Assembly: GCA_963920635.1 (NCBI GenBank)
Contig: OY987300.1
Location: forward strand, 56,937,415 to 57,001,414
Origin: Pseudeuparius sepicola
Taxonomy: Eukaryota; Arthropoda; Insecta; Coleoptera; Anthribidae
Length of the DNA: 64,000 bases
Reading direction: 5' to 3'
The notes below the pieces were generated by a model. That model worked only from the letters and a program-made list of their open reading frames with translations, searched no databases and was not told the DNA's origin. Of this stretch, positions 46,970 through 58,570 are shown piece by piece. The position numbers were made by a program, and so were the translations under genes. The number at the start of each line of letters is the position of its first letter. Position 1 is the stretch's first letter.

Positions 46970-47210
46970 AATTCAAACGGCCCTGTCGGTTTTACGGTCG
47001 GCCCTTTACAGCCCTCACCTCGTAAACGCTAAGATGCCATTGTCACTTTCGAAATCGTAAAATGGCAGTAGGCAGGCAAGTTATGGCCGCTTCGTCCGTC
47101 TCTCTCCCTGTCACTCCCTCTTCGTAATGGTGCCCAACTTTCGTTTATGGCGGTTAACCTAACGCGCCCCGCCGCCTATACGATCGGGACTTACCTAACT
47201 AGCTTATGAA
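46970..47210. promoter_or_regulatory. Candidate Polycomb response element: four PHO cores plus GAGA site
   Basis: GCCAT/ATGGC cores at 47036-47040, 47062-47066, 47083-47087 and 47147-47151, with CTCTCTCC (GAGA-factor site) at 47100-47107, in a GC-rich, repeat-free block 9.7 kb beyond the Ubx stop. PHO plus GAGA clustering is the defining sequence trait of fly PREs. Function is inferred. Confidence 0.45.
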
Positions 47211-47274
47211 CGTGTCACAAGGTTACTGCTCTTGCAGAATTTGCTATTGTTTTGAACATCTGGCTAGGCTATTA

Positions 47275-48575
47275 ACCTGCAATAACTCAAAGTCAGACTT
47301 TGACATTTGTGGAAAAAGTTATTTTAGTTTAGGGCAAAACATTAACGTACACATGCGTGTATGAACCCTTAGTTTTCGAGATACAGAGCATTTATGAAAA
47401 TAATGATTTCCTAATTTTATATCTTATCTGTGAAATGAAAAGATAATATCTACAGTGTGTCCACGGATAGAGTTCACGTAGGGTGTAAATGACAAAAAAA
47501 TTTCGAGTTGAAATTTGAGCTTCTGGGGATCAGCCCTGCTTGGTTTTAAACTAATTTGTGACATGATTTTACTTTCGAAAAATCACGTAGATATGCCTTG
47601 GGAATTTTGAAAAATCTAATTTTCCACATGAGTAAAGTGCCCTTTCTGTAGATTTTACGACAAAATGTTATTAAGGAAACTTGTTCAGAATGAAGAACTG
47701 AGTAGGTTTGCGAAATTTCGAAAGTCTAGGCCTACTTTGATTTTTTGGTATTTTTTCCCACTTTTCTTTTTTTTTTCTTTCAAAAGCCTAGGTATACTTT
47801 GATTTTTTTCTGCTAAAAAATTTAAAACGCATAAAAATTAAAGTAGACCTAGGCTTTTGAAATTCTTTCACACCTATCCAGTTTTTCATTGTGAACAAGT
47901 TTTCTTAATAACATTTTGTCGTAAAACCTACAGAAAGGGCACTTTACTGATTAGGATAATTAGTTTTTTCAAAATTCCCAAGGCATAGGTACGTGATTTT
48001 TCGAAAGTAAAATTATGTCACAAATTAGTTTAAAACCAAGCAGGGCTGATCCCCAGAAGCTCAAATTTCGACTCGAAATTTTTTTGTCATTTACACCCTA
48101 CGTGAACTCTATCCGTGGACACACTGTATATATCGAGTACAAACACATAAACAGGTCGTTGAGACCTATTATACAGGTATATGGAAGAACCGCCCATTTA
48201 GCTTCAACAGTGGCTTGGGTGACAAAAGTTGGAAAAAATTAGAAGACGCTCTTTTTCTACTAAAAATGTACTAAAAAATAATAGGTACCTACCATAAATT
48301 AAGTTAAAATTAAAAAGATGTAGTTACACCCACGCATGCCACTGCTGAATCTAAATGGGCAGTTATTCTGCGTCGTACCCAGTCCACCTATTACTATATA
48401 CATAGGTATACCGAGTTTGAAGTCGATAACACTTCTCGTTCCAGAGATAAAAAAGAAAATAGCAAAATGATTACCTTATGATTATCTAAGTTTATGGATT
48501 TATTACACCCATCCTCGTAGGATTTTTTTTGTTCTAAAATGATTTTTTTCTACAAATGACATCCTATAGATCGTA
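47275..48575. mobile_element. Outer TACAGGG-related palindrome interrupted by another
   Basis: Homologous to 20020-20600. Arms: GAACCGCCCATTTAGCTTCA (about 48187) against TGAATCTAAATGGGC (about 48345), and GGAAAAAGTTATTTTAG (about 47312) against the inverse near 48535. A second palindrome (47451-48128) has inserted into its left arm. Confidence 0.7.
47451..48128. mobile_element. Nested TACAGTGTGTCC palindrome (0.68 kb)
   Basis: TACAGTGTGTCCACGGATAG is mirrored at 48109-48128, with AGTTCACGTAGGGTGTAAAT also mirrored. Arms continue to a short T-rich centre near 47790. The subterminal AGTAAAGTGCCC and TTATTAAGGAAACTTGTT words are shared with the elements at 58702 and 63509. Confidence 0.88.
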
Positions 48576-49103
48576 AAACCACAGTATAAAAAAACAGTAT
48601 CCCAACTGATCCTTTGTTTTCGACCCAGCAAAATACTTAGTAAATCAATACCTATGGAAAAACGCTAGAGAAACCTTAAAAATACAATTTTTTATAGGTT
48701 TACAATAATTATTATAATTGTTTATGAAGCTTCGGCCGCGCCACGCCCTATGTTGCAACTACTAGGTAGGTACTAAAACACGGACGGGTACAGCTCTATC
48801 CTAACGACTTGAGTCAGCAAAACAGTCGAGGACAACAGAGTCCTCTACGAGCTTAAAGTAAGCTGAGACGAAGTTATTCGAAATGCGGTAATCTGAATAT
48901 ATTAGAGAGAGAGTCGGGATACTGGTTATATACTGTTCCAAAAAGAGAACAATCAAATATTTAAATTAACCTCCACTTAAAACCCTCAACTCCTGTAGCC
49001 TTTTATTTTTTGACGATTTTATATTGTTCTTAGCGTCATACCTAATATAGTTCTTTGAAAAGCCTATTAGGTCGATTAATGTATTCAATTTTCTACCTAC
49101 CTA

Positions 49104-49290
49104 CAGGGCCGTCACTAGGCTTCTTACTGCCCGTCTGCCACCAAAAATTTGGCCTCCCGTCTCGCGTCAGCTACGAGTTTTGACGACAACGGGGGCTACC
49201 CTTTTTCCAATTTTTGGTAATTTTGCTCACTGCCTTTTTTGGCCGCCCGTTTGCGGCCGCAGCCAGGCAGACCCTCTAGCGACGGCCCTG
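49104..49290. mobile_element. Small hAT MITE (187 bp)
   Basis: CAGGGCCGTCACTAGGCTTC on the left and GACCCTCTAGCGACGGCCCTG (inverse, few mismatches) on the right are typical hAT termini. Flanks CCTACCTA and CCTACCAA are a 7/8-matching target duplication. Confidence 0.85.
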
Positions 49291-49624
49291 CCTACCAACA
49301 TGGTTTAAAATTGTTCTAATAATTAATTGGGTTACTTACATTTTTCTCGCAGGAATAGTTATTTAGGTATATTAAACTAGTACTAACCTAATAGCTCAGA
49401 ATAGCTGCATCATACACGTGATGTGCGGGTTGGTATTCTGCATGTGCAATACCTATTATATCTAAGTACTGATTTTTTATAGTAATTTTGTTTCGTAACT
49501 AGTTTTGTAAGATTCGCTGTTTAAGTGTCATTTACGTTTAGAGTAAATCGAACAAATCTACTTATTCTGTCAATAATTATATATGCATGTCATCAATGTC
49601 ATGTATAAATGGTGGTGCTACCAC

Positions 49625-49700
49625 CGTGGTAGGTAGATAGATATCTAGGTATCTAGGTATCTTTAGTACCTAATTAGGTAGATAGGTACCTACCTATTAC
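49625..49700. repeat. TAGGTA/TACCTA simple-repeat patch
   Basis: Alternating TAGGTAGATA, ATCTAGGTATCT and GTACCTACC words; similar words recur throughout the window. Confidence 0.7.
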
Positions 49701-49870
49701 TCAATACCGGATAACCTATAATATGTATTTCCTGCATATGGCAATTATTATTGCTATATTTGCCATTTAAATGAAGATACGTTTATAAAATTATCCCCTT
49801 CATTAAAAACAATAATAAAATACACATAAATCATTTCCCAAGAGAGTGGAGCCTCCAAACGGTGTTTTAT

Positions 49871-50253
49871 TGCCATCTAGCGAACTGATGCCAAACTAAA
49901 CAAACAAATCACTTTTGTAGGTATGGGAGTACATTACTCATTTAAAAAAATACTTTTTGGTTTTAGTGGCAGTGTTATAAAAAGACTGCACGCATCCGGC
50001 GTCGATACGTAAATTTTATATACGCCCATTTTTTTACGAATCTAGCAAGGAAAGGCGAGTCGATCGTCGTTTTGGCGCGGCCTTCGTGGGGCAACGATCG
50101 CGCGTAACTCAGGAAGAGCTCTCCACGACAAACCGGTTGTGACGCGCGCTGTGGCGCTCGGCCAGCATGGTTTATAGTTCGCCCCCTAACTGCTAGGTGG
50201 CACGCCGGCCGTAAACTATCGCTTAATTCGGACATTATGGGCGGGATGGCGCT
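49871..50253. promoter_or_regulatory. GC-rich island with clustered CTCF-like sites: candidate insulator
   Basis: CTCF core (YAGRKGGCR) matches at 49871-49882 (minus, CGCTAGATGGCA) and 50193-50203 (CTAGGTGGCAC), plus a partial match GGATGGCGCT at 50244-50253. The surrounding block to about 50340 is CpG-rich and repeat-free, with GGTTTATAG and TTTTATTACG AbdB-type words. Insulators separating Hox regulatory domains use CTCF in insects. Inference only. Confidence 0.38.
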
Positions 50254-51111
50254 GCGGTCGTTACACAGGGGCCCGTAAAAATCGAATTGGCCCGTCCGTT
50301 TTATTACGTAATGAAAGTCGAGAGTTATGCGGTTGAGTGAATTTAAAATCCTACCTGGGGAGTGACATATGACATTTTATATTTACCCAGAAAATATATT
50401 TTAGTACAGTAGGTACCTACTCGGATGTTATTTTTATGTCCCGCATTGAGTTTAAAAATAGAAATAAGGTGTTTTTATTGATTTATTTTATTTATTTTGG
50501 TTTCAACAAATAGATACAGGGTGTCCCAGTTAACGGGATAAACCCGATTTTCTCGGCAATTTTAAAGATAAATTGATGGTTCAAAAACCAGACTTGTGTA
50601 TAGAATTTTCCGAGGAATTCAAACGTGTAGTTACATTTCAACACGGAATATTAGTAGTAAATATTAGGGAAGTACCTACTTCACAAAAAAGTGACGAAAT
50701 TGAAGAATTTTCGATCCAAAAATTGTTGATATTGTTTTAATGGGTGTAGGGAAGTGTATGCTGGAAGTGTTTTTCTATTTCTAACTATCTAGCCACATTG
50801 TTCCTTTTTGAATTTTAACGTAGGCAAGTGATGGTGACAAAATTTTTATACATCTATTTTAATTTTTAAATCTGTTTTCCGGTGTAACTAGTATCTCTTT
50901 TTACCTAATTTTCCCTGTGGTATGCTAATCATAGGATATGACAAAGTATTCTACACCTAAATGTAAGTACATATTTTACTTTAACTTTCCAAATTAGTTG
51001 TTTTTGCCCCCCCTTTTTAAATTGTATTGTGTTTTTTATCCTAATGTATTTTTGACATTTTTACTTGTTTATTCTTTTAATTTTATCTAATAACGTTCAA
51101 TAAATTGCAGT

Positions 51112-51148
51112 GCCCTGAAGATGGTCAAATTTTGACCGAAACGTCGGC
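51112..51148 (+). ncRNA. Hammerhead-ribozyme-like motif
   Basis: CTGAAGA (51115-51121), one extra T, helix II GGTCAA/TTGACC, GAAA at 51138-51141, palindromic ACGT as helix III, C at the cleavage position, then GGC pairing with GCC (51112-51114) to start helix I. The core GAAACGTC is typical of Penelope-associated hammerheads. The extra base before helix II departs from the classical core. Confidence 0.5.
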
Positions 51149-51192
51149 TATTTGAAAACTTAGTTTTCTTCAAAAAAATTGATCACTACACA

Positions 51193-51470
51193 ACAGAATA
51201 AATAGCTTCACAACAGAAGCGTCAGCGTCCATAAAGACATGTGTCAAAAGGATGCTCGCTTTGACGCGAAATATCTTCTAAAGGGATAAACATTGTGCAT
51301 TTTATTTGATTTTACATTAATCCACATTGCAAAGAGATTGTATTGGGACCAAATTTATGTAGGTATAAGGTATTGGTTATTTTTCTGTAAATTGAAATGG
51401 ATGCTCGCTTATTTTTGATACATCATGTCTTTATGGACGCTTCTGTTGTGAAGCTATTTATTCTATTTAC
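51193..51470. repeat. Fold-back pair GAATAAATAGCTTCACAACA
   Basis: GCTTCACAACAGAAGCGTC and GTCCATAAAGACATG are mirrored at 51400-51470. It lies immediately 3' of the ribozyme-like motif. Confidence 0.8.
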
Positions 51471-52318
51471 CCATTAAAAAAGTGACGGTTTTTCATTTCT
51501 GACTTCCGGTTTGGCCGAAAGTGAGCATTACATTACACATTACCCTGTATATTTTGGGGTTTTTAGGTTCTTTTTCTTCACCCAATTCCAACGATATATA
51601 GTTTTATATAGTTATCCCTAAAAAAATATGTAGCATTCCATGCAAACATGTGAACTTAAATAGACCATTTTCAAAAAATAAAAATTCGCTGCTTGTTTAT
51701 TTTTATAGAGACAACTAAATAGGTAAAACTATATATGATTGGAATTGGGAGAATAAAGGAAACATAAAAAACTCAAAACATACAGGGTGTCTCAAAAATC
51801 TGACTAAGTGATGCTCAGTTCCGGTTAAACCGGAACTCGGAAATGATTACCAACACTATTTTGTTGCTCCCCGTACACTCATTACTAACATTCCGTGTTA
51901 AAATCCAATTTCCCGTTTTTTTGGAAAAGGGTATTTTTTTGAAGTATTTTTTTTTAACATCAAGTTTGACACCATGTTCAAATTCTAGGGAAAATGCTAC
52001 ACGAGTTTGGTTTTTGAGGCATCAATTTACCTTTAAAATTACCGAGACAATCAGGTTTATCCCCAACAAACAGGGCTATATTTTCCCTGATTTAAGAAGT
52101 TATTACTTCAAGGTCTAAAAATACGTAAAATGGAACTTCACAGTTAAGAATTTATTTGGGACATCAAATTAACTCCTCAAAGGTTTGTTTAGCATGTTTT
52201 GTTGTCCTGTTCGAATTTTGTGATTAAACATTTTTGAAGATGAGAATTTTTTTTGTAAATACAAAATATATTATTAGGCGCACGAGTTTTTCCGAAGTAC
52301 CTATTTCACCTATAATAT

Positions 52319-53204
52319 AGAGGAAAGTCGCCTAATATGGGGTACATTTTTGTAATCCCCCTAAAAGTTGAGTGTTTTTAAAAGAATCAACGTAACTTTT
52401 TTCAAAATTGGAATTCCATCCCTTACGCAACCTGATTGTCTACTTGGAACTATAATTAAAATTGCAACTTTTTCGTTTTTGCTTTTAAACTTTTTTCGGC
52501 AACTACCCCTATTAGAAAACTCTATCCCTAATATGGGTTACTTCTATTTCCTAATATGAGGTACCTAAGAAATGATTAAAATTGGTGTTTAAATAAAATA
52601 CTTACGAAAGAAACACGGTGGGTTGGATAAGTACGTCTTTATTTTTTGGTGTTATTTTAGAAGCAAAACAAAAATTATCAACAAATAACTGTTTAAAAAA
52701 ATTATAAAACTATTTAAAGATTCAATTCGCACAAAAGTAAATATTTTTTCTTAGTTTCCATGGCATGATTGACGATTGCATTTTCCATGTCCACGGAAGA
52801 ACAGGTTTCCGCCTAAGACTACCATAAACAATATCTTCTGCTGCTCCATTCATTTTTACATATTTCCAACGTTGTCTGGGGTACCCCAAATTAGGACTCC
52901 CAGAGTACCCCATATTAGGCATAGGGCAGTAGTAAAAATAAAACAGTAGATTTTAAGAAATAAGCAAATGTATACATAAAAGAACCAGTCTAAGCCAAAA
53001 CTAGCCCATAATGCACGTTTTGAACAACATACAATAATTTAACTTACCTTTTTTGTAGCCAAATTCACAGGATTTTCTAGAAACTAAAAATTTTCAATAC
53101 GCTCACTAATTTTGTTGGTCATGTTGTATTGGAAGCGCCTTAGATCCTGAGAAATTGAGGTACCCCATATTAGGGACTATCCCCATATTAGGCGACTTTC
53201 CTCT
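52319..53204. mobile_element. DNA element with AGAGGAAAGTCGCCTAATAT ends (0.89 kb)
   Basis: Perfect terminal inverted repeats of about 24 bp. CCTAATATGGGGTAC-like words repeat several times inside in both orientations (about 52502, 52550, 52880, 52905, 53160), like transposase-binding subterminal repeats. The small minus-strand frame at 52722-52922 begins inside these repeats; a transposase could not be recognised. Confidence 0.85.
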
Positions 53205-53711
53205 ACCGCAGAAATATTTTAGACGCAAGGAAATTTTTGCACAGACAACAAAATCCAAACACCTTTAATAATTTCATACCTCTCCTCATACCTATTAGTG
53301 TTAGTAACTAATAGATATACCTATAACCTATAACTGTCATAGGTTACAGGGTCAACGGCAGAGACGGGAGACGACATTTATTGCATTGGCGGTTTATAGA
53401 ATATATCTACCGTATTAATAGAAAGAGAAAACTGCTGTTCTTTTTAGTCAGATTTAAGTCCAAGTATAGACATATAGGTACATTACCTAATTATTACCTA
53501 ATTTTTACTACTTCTGTGGTAAATTTTACTAAATCCCATAAAGTTATATTACCTCTTGTTAACTTAAAAATTACTTCCAGTTCATTTCCCACTGTCCACT
53601 TTTTTAACTCATGTAGAGGTAAACTGGTTTGGTCAAAATAAATTTCTGACTAGTAGGGTAGTAAAAATTAGGTAATTTAAACTTTTTTAACCTGTTAACC
53701 GATATCTCTGA

Positions 53712-54467
53712 GGCGGAGGTGTTCAGAGTTTTTTTACCCCTTTTAACTTTTTTATTCTTTCACCAAGAAGAAAATATCAAATAAAAAATTTGTGATAGAA
53801 ATGTCTACTTTTTAACCATTATGTGAAAAATTGACGGACTTTCCACTTAAGCGTGTCAAACCAATCTTTTGGTTTTTAATTGGAACGGCGTATGTAGTAC
53901 CTATATAATGATCTTGAAGTACTTTAAAAGGTCTTTTCAACAATATACGGGTGAGTTTTTTTCGATGCCCACTATGGGGATCTCGGAAACTAGAAGAGCT
54001 AGAACAAGGGTTAAATGGGAAAAGAATTGCAGTTTTGAATGCTCAATGTTAATTGTTTACTAAACCGCTAGGTTTTGTGTTTTAAATTTAGAATATGGGG
54101 AAATGCGGCCATATTTTAAGGACGAATGCGCATCCCCTTTTATGATATTAGGTATCCTCTATATAAAGTACCTATTACCCTCAAAGGTTTCATTTTCGAA
54201 AAAATGCAAAATTAGAAGTTTGAAGGTCGAATCTCTTCCAGCTGGACCAAATATACCTAATATAACATCTATATATCGTTGGAATCGCAAAAATACGTAT
54301 ATTTCAAAAATAGAAAAATCTACAGGCTGTTTACTTAAAAAAACCTTAGTTATAATATGTATCTAGATGTGGCTCTGTTGGACCCAACAACTTTTCTATT
54401 TAACATTCTTTCTAAGTAAAAATATAAAAACGTTAAGGGGGTAAAAAATAACTTTGAACACCCTGTA
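53712..54467. mobile_element. TACAGGGTGTT palindrome with a second family inserted
   Basis: The left end is eroded (GGCGGAGGTGTTCAGAGTT); the right end AACTTTGAACACCCTGTA is canonical. It is related to 3631-4103. A truncated left arm of the TACAGGGTGAG subfamily (53946-54050, starting TACGGGTGAGTTTTTTTC) interrupts it. Confidence 0.65.
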
Positions 54468-54849
54468 AGTATGGATGATAGGAATGTCAGACGAAGCGGT
54501 TATTGAAGGTCTTAAAAAAAACAAGTTCAGGCGATAGGTATTTTCAAAATAGAGATTTTGTGGAGTTTTTTAACGTTTGAGTTTCTTAAACGTGCCACAA
54601 CTTTTATGTTTGTGAATATTTTTGATTTTGGTAAAAATATTTTGGATTAATTTAGTACGTAGAATTCACTGGTGTAGAGAGACGTTTTCTTTAGTTGGAG
54701 CAATGAATAAGGATCCGAATACCTTAATCAATGGTTGGAGGAACATGGACCTAATTATTTAAAGGTTGTAATATGAAAGTGTAGAGTTTGCAAGGCCATC
54801 TATTGTGTTAAAAGTTGTTTGCAGACAGAACAAGCTTACTGTTATGTTA

Positions 54850-55140
54850 TTGACCCATACAAGCTGCGCAGTAACACCCCATATAAACCCTATCCCAGCA
54901 AACTTACAAATTCCTGCATGCCCCACTCTCAGTCAGTCGATATTTCCCCGAACAGCCGATTAGAAGGCCCCTTTCTCTCCCGCACTCCCTTAAAGAGTTC
55001 CCTCTGTCCGGGGACGGAGCAAAGCGGCCGTTAGGGCCCGCTCAACTGTCCCATAAGGGTTCGAATCCGGGCTCCGGCTTATGGGGCCCGAATTCAATCT
55101 AAAAACAGTAAACAGCTTTCCGGCCGGAGTTCTGTTGTAG
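54850..55140. promoter_or_regulatory. GC-rich unique island
   Basis: CCGGGGACGGAGC, GGCCGTTAGGGCCCGC and TTCCGGCCGGAG words in otherwise AT-rich DNA. A GGTTCGAATCC string resembles a tRNA B-box but no tRNA folds. Candidate regulatory DNA. Confidence 0.25.
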
Positions 55141-58100
55141 GGTCCTGTTTTATCAAACGCAAAAAGTTGGGTCGATTGATGTTGGCTTGTGTTATGTGGG
55201 TGGGCGCCATATTTTGGGAAGGGCGTGGATTTTCGAGAGAATTATGCACGATTCATAAAAAAACATGTGTTAGCAACGCTTTGTCATAATATAAATTAAT
55301 AATAAATATTTTCCAGTTTACATTATCTTACAGTATTTTATAGTCAAAATCTTAGTTCTATAGTTAGGCGAATCATCACTACATTAAATTAAAACAAGAT
55401 TAATTTATTTAGCACGTAATCGCAAATAATAAATATCGAAAAAGAGAAAATTTAAGAAAAGTACAGGGTCCCCCGCATTTTGTAAATTGCAGATTTTGCA
55501 AATAATGCATCGCCTTCTAAACTTTTAAATCAGATCCTGTTACTTAGAATAATTTCCGTAACAGCACACCGCACGTGAGTCAATGGAGCTAACCTACTAT
55601 ATTTTTAATAATTAACAACAATTATGTGTATCTTTCCGGACGGAGAGTAGCCCAAAAAATATCCTTATACCTACTTAAGTTAATCTCCTTTATTTACGTT
55701 TCGTGTTTCTTGCACAGGCTAGCTACTAGTAATCCAAATCCAATAACAAGAAAGAATACAATTATACTTAATATTAAAAATATTAGGAGGAAGAGGAAGA
55801 AAGAAATTTCAGGTCAGGTAAATACAGATCTCAATGATTGCGGCGATGTTTTAAAATTCTGGTGAACTCGTCGGGATAGAATTGAATAGAATGGCCAGTA
55901 TCCTCTAGCGTTTCTATTTTGGTTCAGCCACATTTTCTTTTAATATTGCATATAGACATAGCCGAATATGTCGACTATCGAGAATTATTATTTTCCATTT
56001 TTTTGTTTGCTTTTTACTGATAAAATTTGAATTACCTTGGCACAAATATTAAATTACATAGTACCTACTAATAATGGATACAAAAATGAAAATATATGTT
56101 ATTATTAAAGTGGATTATAATGTCTAAAACTTGGACGCAAAAGTTATATTTTATTGGTTGATCTACTCGTCTACCTTGTCCTATTGTGAAGACACTGATT
56201 CTGTAGAATAGCATTTCTTTTAGTATTATTTTAATATATTAAAAATAAACATAAATGTGTTCCCTATTTCTTCTATCCGTTTAAATGAACAATATAATAT
56301 GTATACGATAAATTCACCATTGTCCTATTATTAAGAGGTGTTGGATAAAATTTTGAATTGACACAATAATAATAATTACAAATAAATCAGGCGAAAACTA
56401 CCTAACCTACAGAACCCGTAAGATTGCTGAACCATAAATTGCTATCAATATCAATATGGAGTTAGAAGAATAAATGCCATTACATAGAGTTAAAGCAACA
56501 ATTTAGCCAAAGCTGGTATGGTGTTTGTATAAACAATGTAAGTATTTCAACCTCAGATATTTTATCACCATCACTTTTTAAAAATAGAAAGAAGCAAAAC
56601 TTTTAGATATTTCTGCTGTTTTACAAACGGCATATTGCATTGAATAGTATTTGGACGATACAGAAAAAATTGCAAACTTTGTACAAGCCGTCTTTTTAAC
56701 TAAACTCTCTCTCATTCCAACACCAATATTACGTATATAATATTGTCAAGTTCAGTTTTCCCCCTATAATTATGCACACATATTATTTACAATTATCAAA
56801 GTAATGAATATTAATATTTCCCTCTGGCTAGCTAGAAATTCATAAATTTTTGCCTCAACCACCTGAACAGGGGTTATATTCAATTGTACATATTTGAATA
56901 CCGCCCTTCCGTGCCTTATCTCAAATTTAATGCCCATCTTAAAATTTAGTGGGGTTTGCTTTGCGGCTGAACGCGGCTCCACTGCACACACATATTTAAT
57001 AACTCTGTTTGGCTTCAAGTTTGGAAGGTGTGAAAATCCACGGCCAACAGTTTAAGCTACTGACTAGGAATTGAAATTGCTTAATTATTTGGTTTCCCGC
57101 CTTGGAATTGTTTGTCTATGACTGGCCGCAATTAAAAATCTAATTGTATTCTAAATAAGGACTGGCTTTTTAGGAAATCGTAAATTGCGTTTTCTCAGGA
57201 ATTCTAATTTATTTTACGTACTACAATGATGTGAATCAAATGCAGGAGAAAATAATGTGATAATGTGATGGTGTATTCTCAGAATATTATGGTCGATTAC
57301 GTGAGTTAAGGATAACTTGATATTGGGTGAAGGCGCCAGTATTCGAAGTGGGCCTTGGTCAATGTGCCAGTATTAGAAATACGTTCGCCATAATTGTAGC
57401 AACTTCCAACTTCCACAAATTGATCTCCATATAATGTCTTTAAAAGTGTATATATACATATTAATAACCTGCCTATACCTATAATATACATATTTGGCCG
57501 AAATGATAAAGCTGTTTTTGTCTTTTGGAAATAATATTGTTTATTAATAAAAAGGCTTATAAACAATTGAGTAAGTTACATCCACATGCCACAACAAACG
57601 TAGTTAGTTTCTTCTTTTATGCTGTATTTTCTTTGTAGCCCTGGCGATGCTGTTGATCTGAAAATGATAATAATTTGGAAATTGGAAAGTGATGTGAGGG
57701 TGACATTTAGAGTGTTGTTTTTAAAATAATCGTAGACAAATAAACAAAGATATATCAAAGAGATAATCGATTGTTTTGGAGTGGAAGTATGGAGTGTGGA
57801 GTCGTAGTTCACCCCTCAAGTCTCTCAAACATGTCTTGCTGCAATTGTGTGTTTATACCCCAAAAATTGCAAATATATAATATATATTTTTCAAAAAACA
57901 ATCATCAAGGTTTATTCAGCATCCAAAATAGTTATGAGTCAATTTCTATTAAGGGAGTTTTTACAGCAGGAGTAATTTTATAAACATTTTTTTTTTAAAT
58001 TCTATTGTGGGCCGAGAAAAATGAAATAAATAACATGCATGTGCCAATTCAGTTGTTGCAATTCAAACATATAACCCCTACAACAGGAATTATCTTCTTC

Positions 58101-58259
58101 ATATTTATTTTTTGAGATTTTAAGTGAAAGAAGGCGATAAAATAGTAATTTATGATATAGTAAGTGCTAAAGTGACATTTTATTTTGTGAGAAGAGAAGA
58201 CGGAGTGTTCCATCCCTTCGAATAAAATAAAATTACTTTTAGCACATATTCAGGCCGAC
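55141..58259. other. AT-rich intergenic DNA, nothing recognised
   Basis: No gene, RNA, GC island or convincing inverted repeat is visible in these 3.1 kb. Confidence 0.45.
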
Positions 58260-58375
58260 TTGTCCCCATAGAACTAGGATAGCATTCGCTCAAGTACTGT
58301 GGAAAACCTAGAAAACCGTAATAATCCCAGTGAGTGTATAGGACAATTATTAATAGTAAATCACACTGATTAAAG
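58260..58375 (-). repeat. Penelope-like family fragment, inverse of 36.42-36.53 kb
   Basis: GAACTAGGATAGCATTCGCT and the following TCAAGTACT segment are the inverse complement of 36490-36525. ACTAGGAT...GAGTGTA blocks continue the match. Confidence 0.7.
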
Positions 58376-58413
58376 TTATTTAGGAGCAATGCCTTGAACC
58401 CACAATTTGTCCA

Positions 58414-58490
58414 GCGCTCTTGGCTCAGCGGTGTTTTTCTATAAAGACATGTGTATGCATCTGCCTTTACCTCGATTCGAACCAAGGTCA
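58414..58490 (+). repeat. tRNA-like A/B box segment: possible SINE head
   Basis: TGGCTCAGCGGT (11/12 of the pol III A-box) and GATTCGAACC (B-box-like) are 40 bases apart. A tRNA cloverleaf cannot be completed, so a tRNA-derived SINE fragment is the more likely reading. Confidence 0.3.
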
Positions 58491-58570
58491 ATCGAAGTCA
58501 GAAAAACATGCAATCTAAATGGTTCGGCGACGCTACGAACATTGGTAATGACCGTAACTTGTACTTCTTA

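Larger units (their letters stand above)
50515..52080. mobile_element. TACAGGGTGTCCC palindrome with internal insertions (1.57 kb)
   Basis: The left arm TACAGGGTGTCCCAGTTAAC with TTCTCGGCAATTTTAAAG is mirrored near 51960-52080. Inside are a Penelope-type ribozyme segment (51110-51150), a fold-back (51193-51470) and an inner CCCTGTA...TACAGGG unit (51540-51790). Confidence 0.65.

Noticed and set aside
55005..55080. tRNA gene suggested by GGTTCGAATCC at 55058
   Set aside because: The A-box is only approximate, and the T-stem and acceptor stem do not pair.
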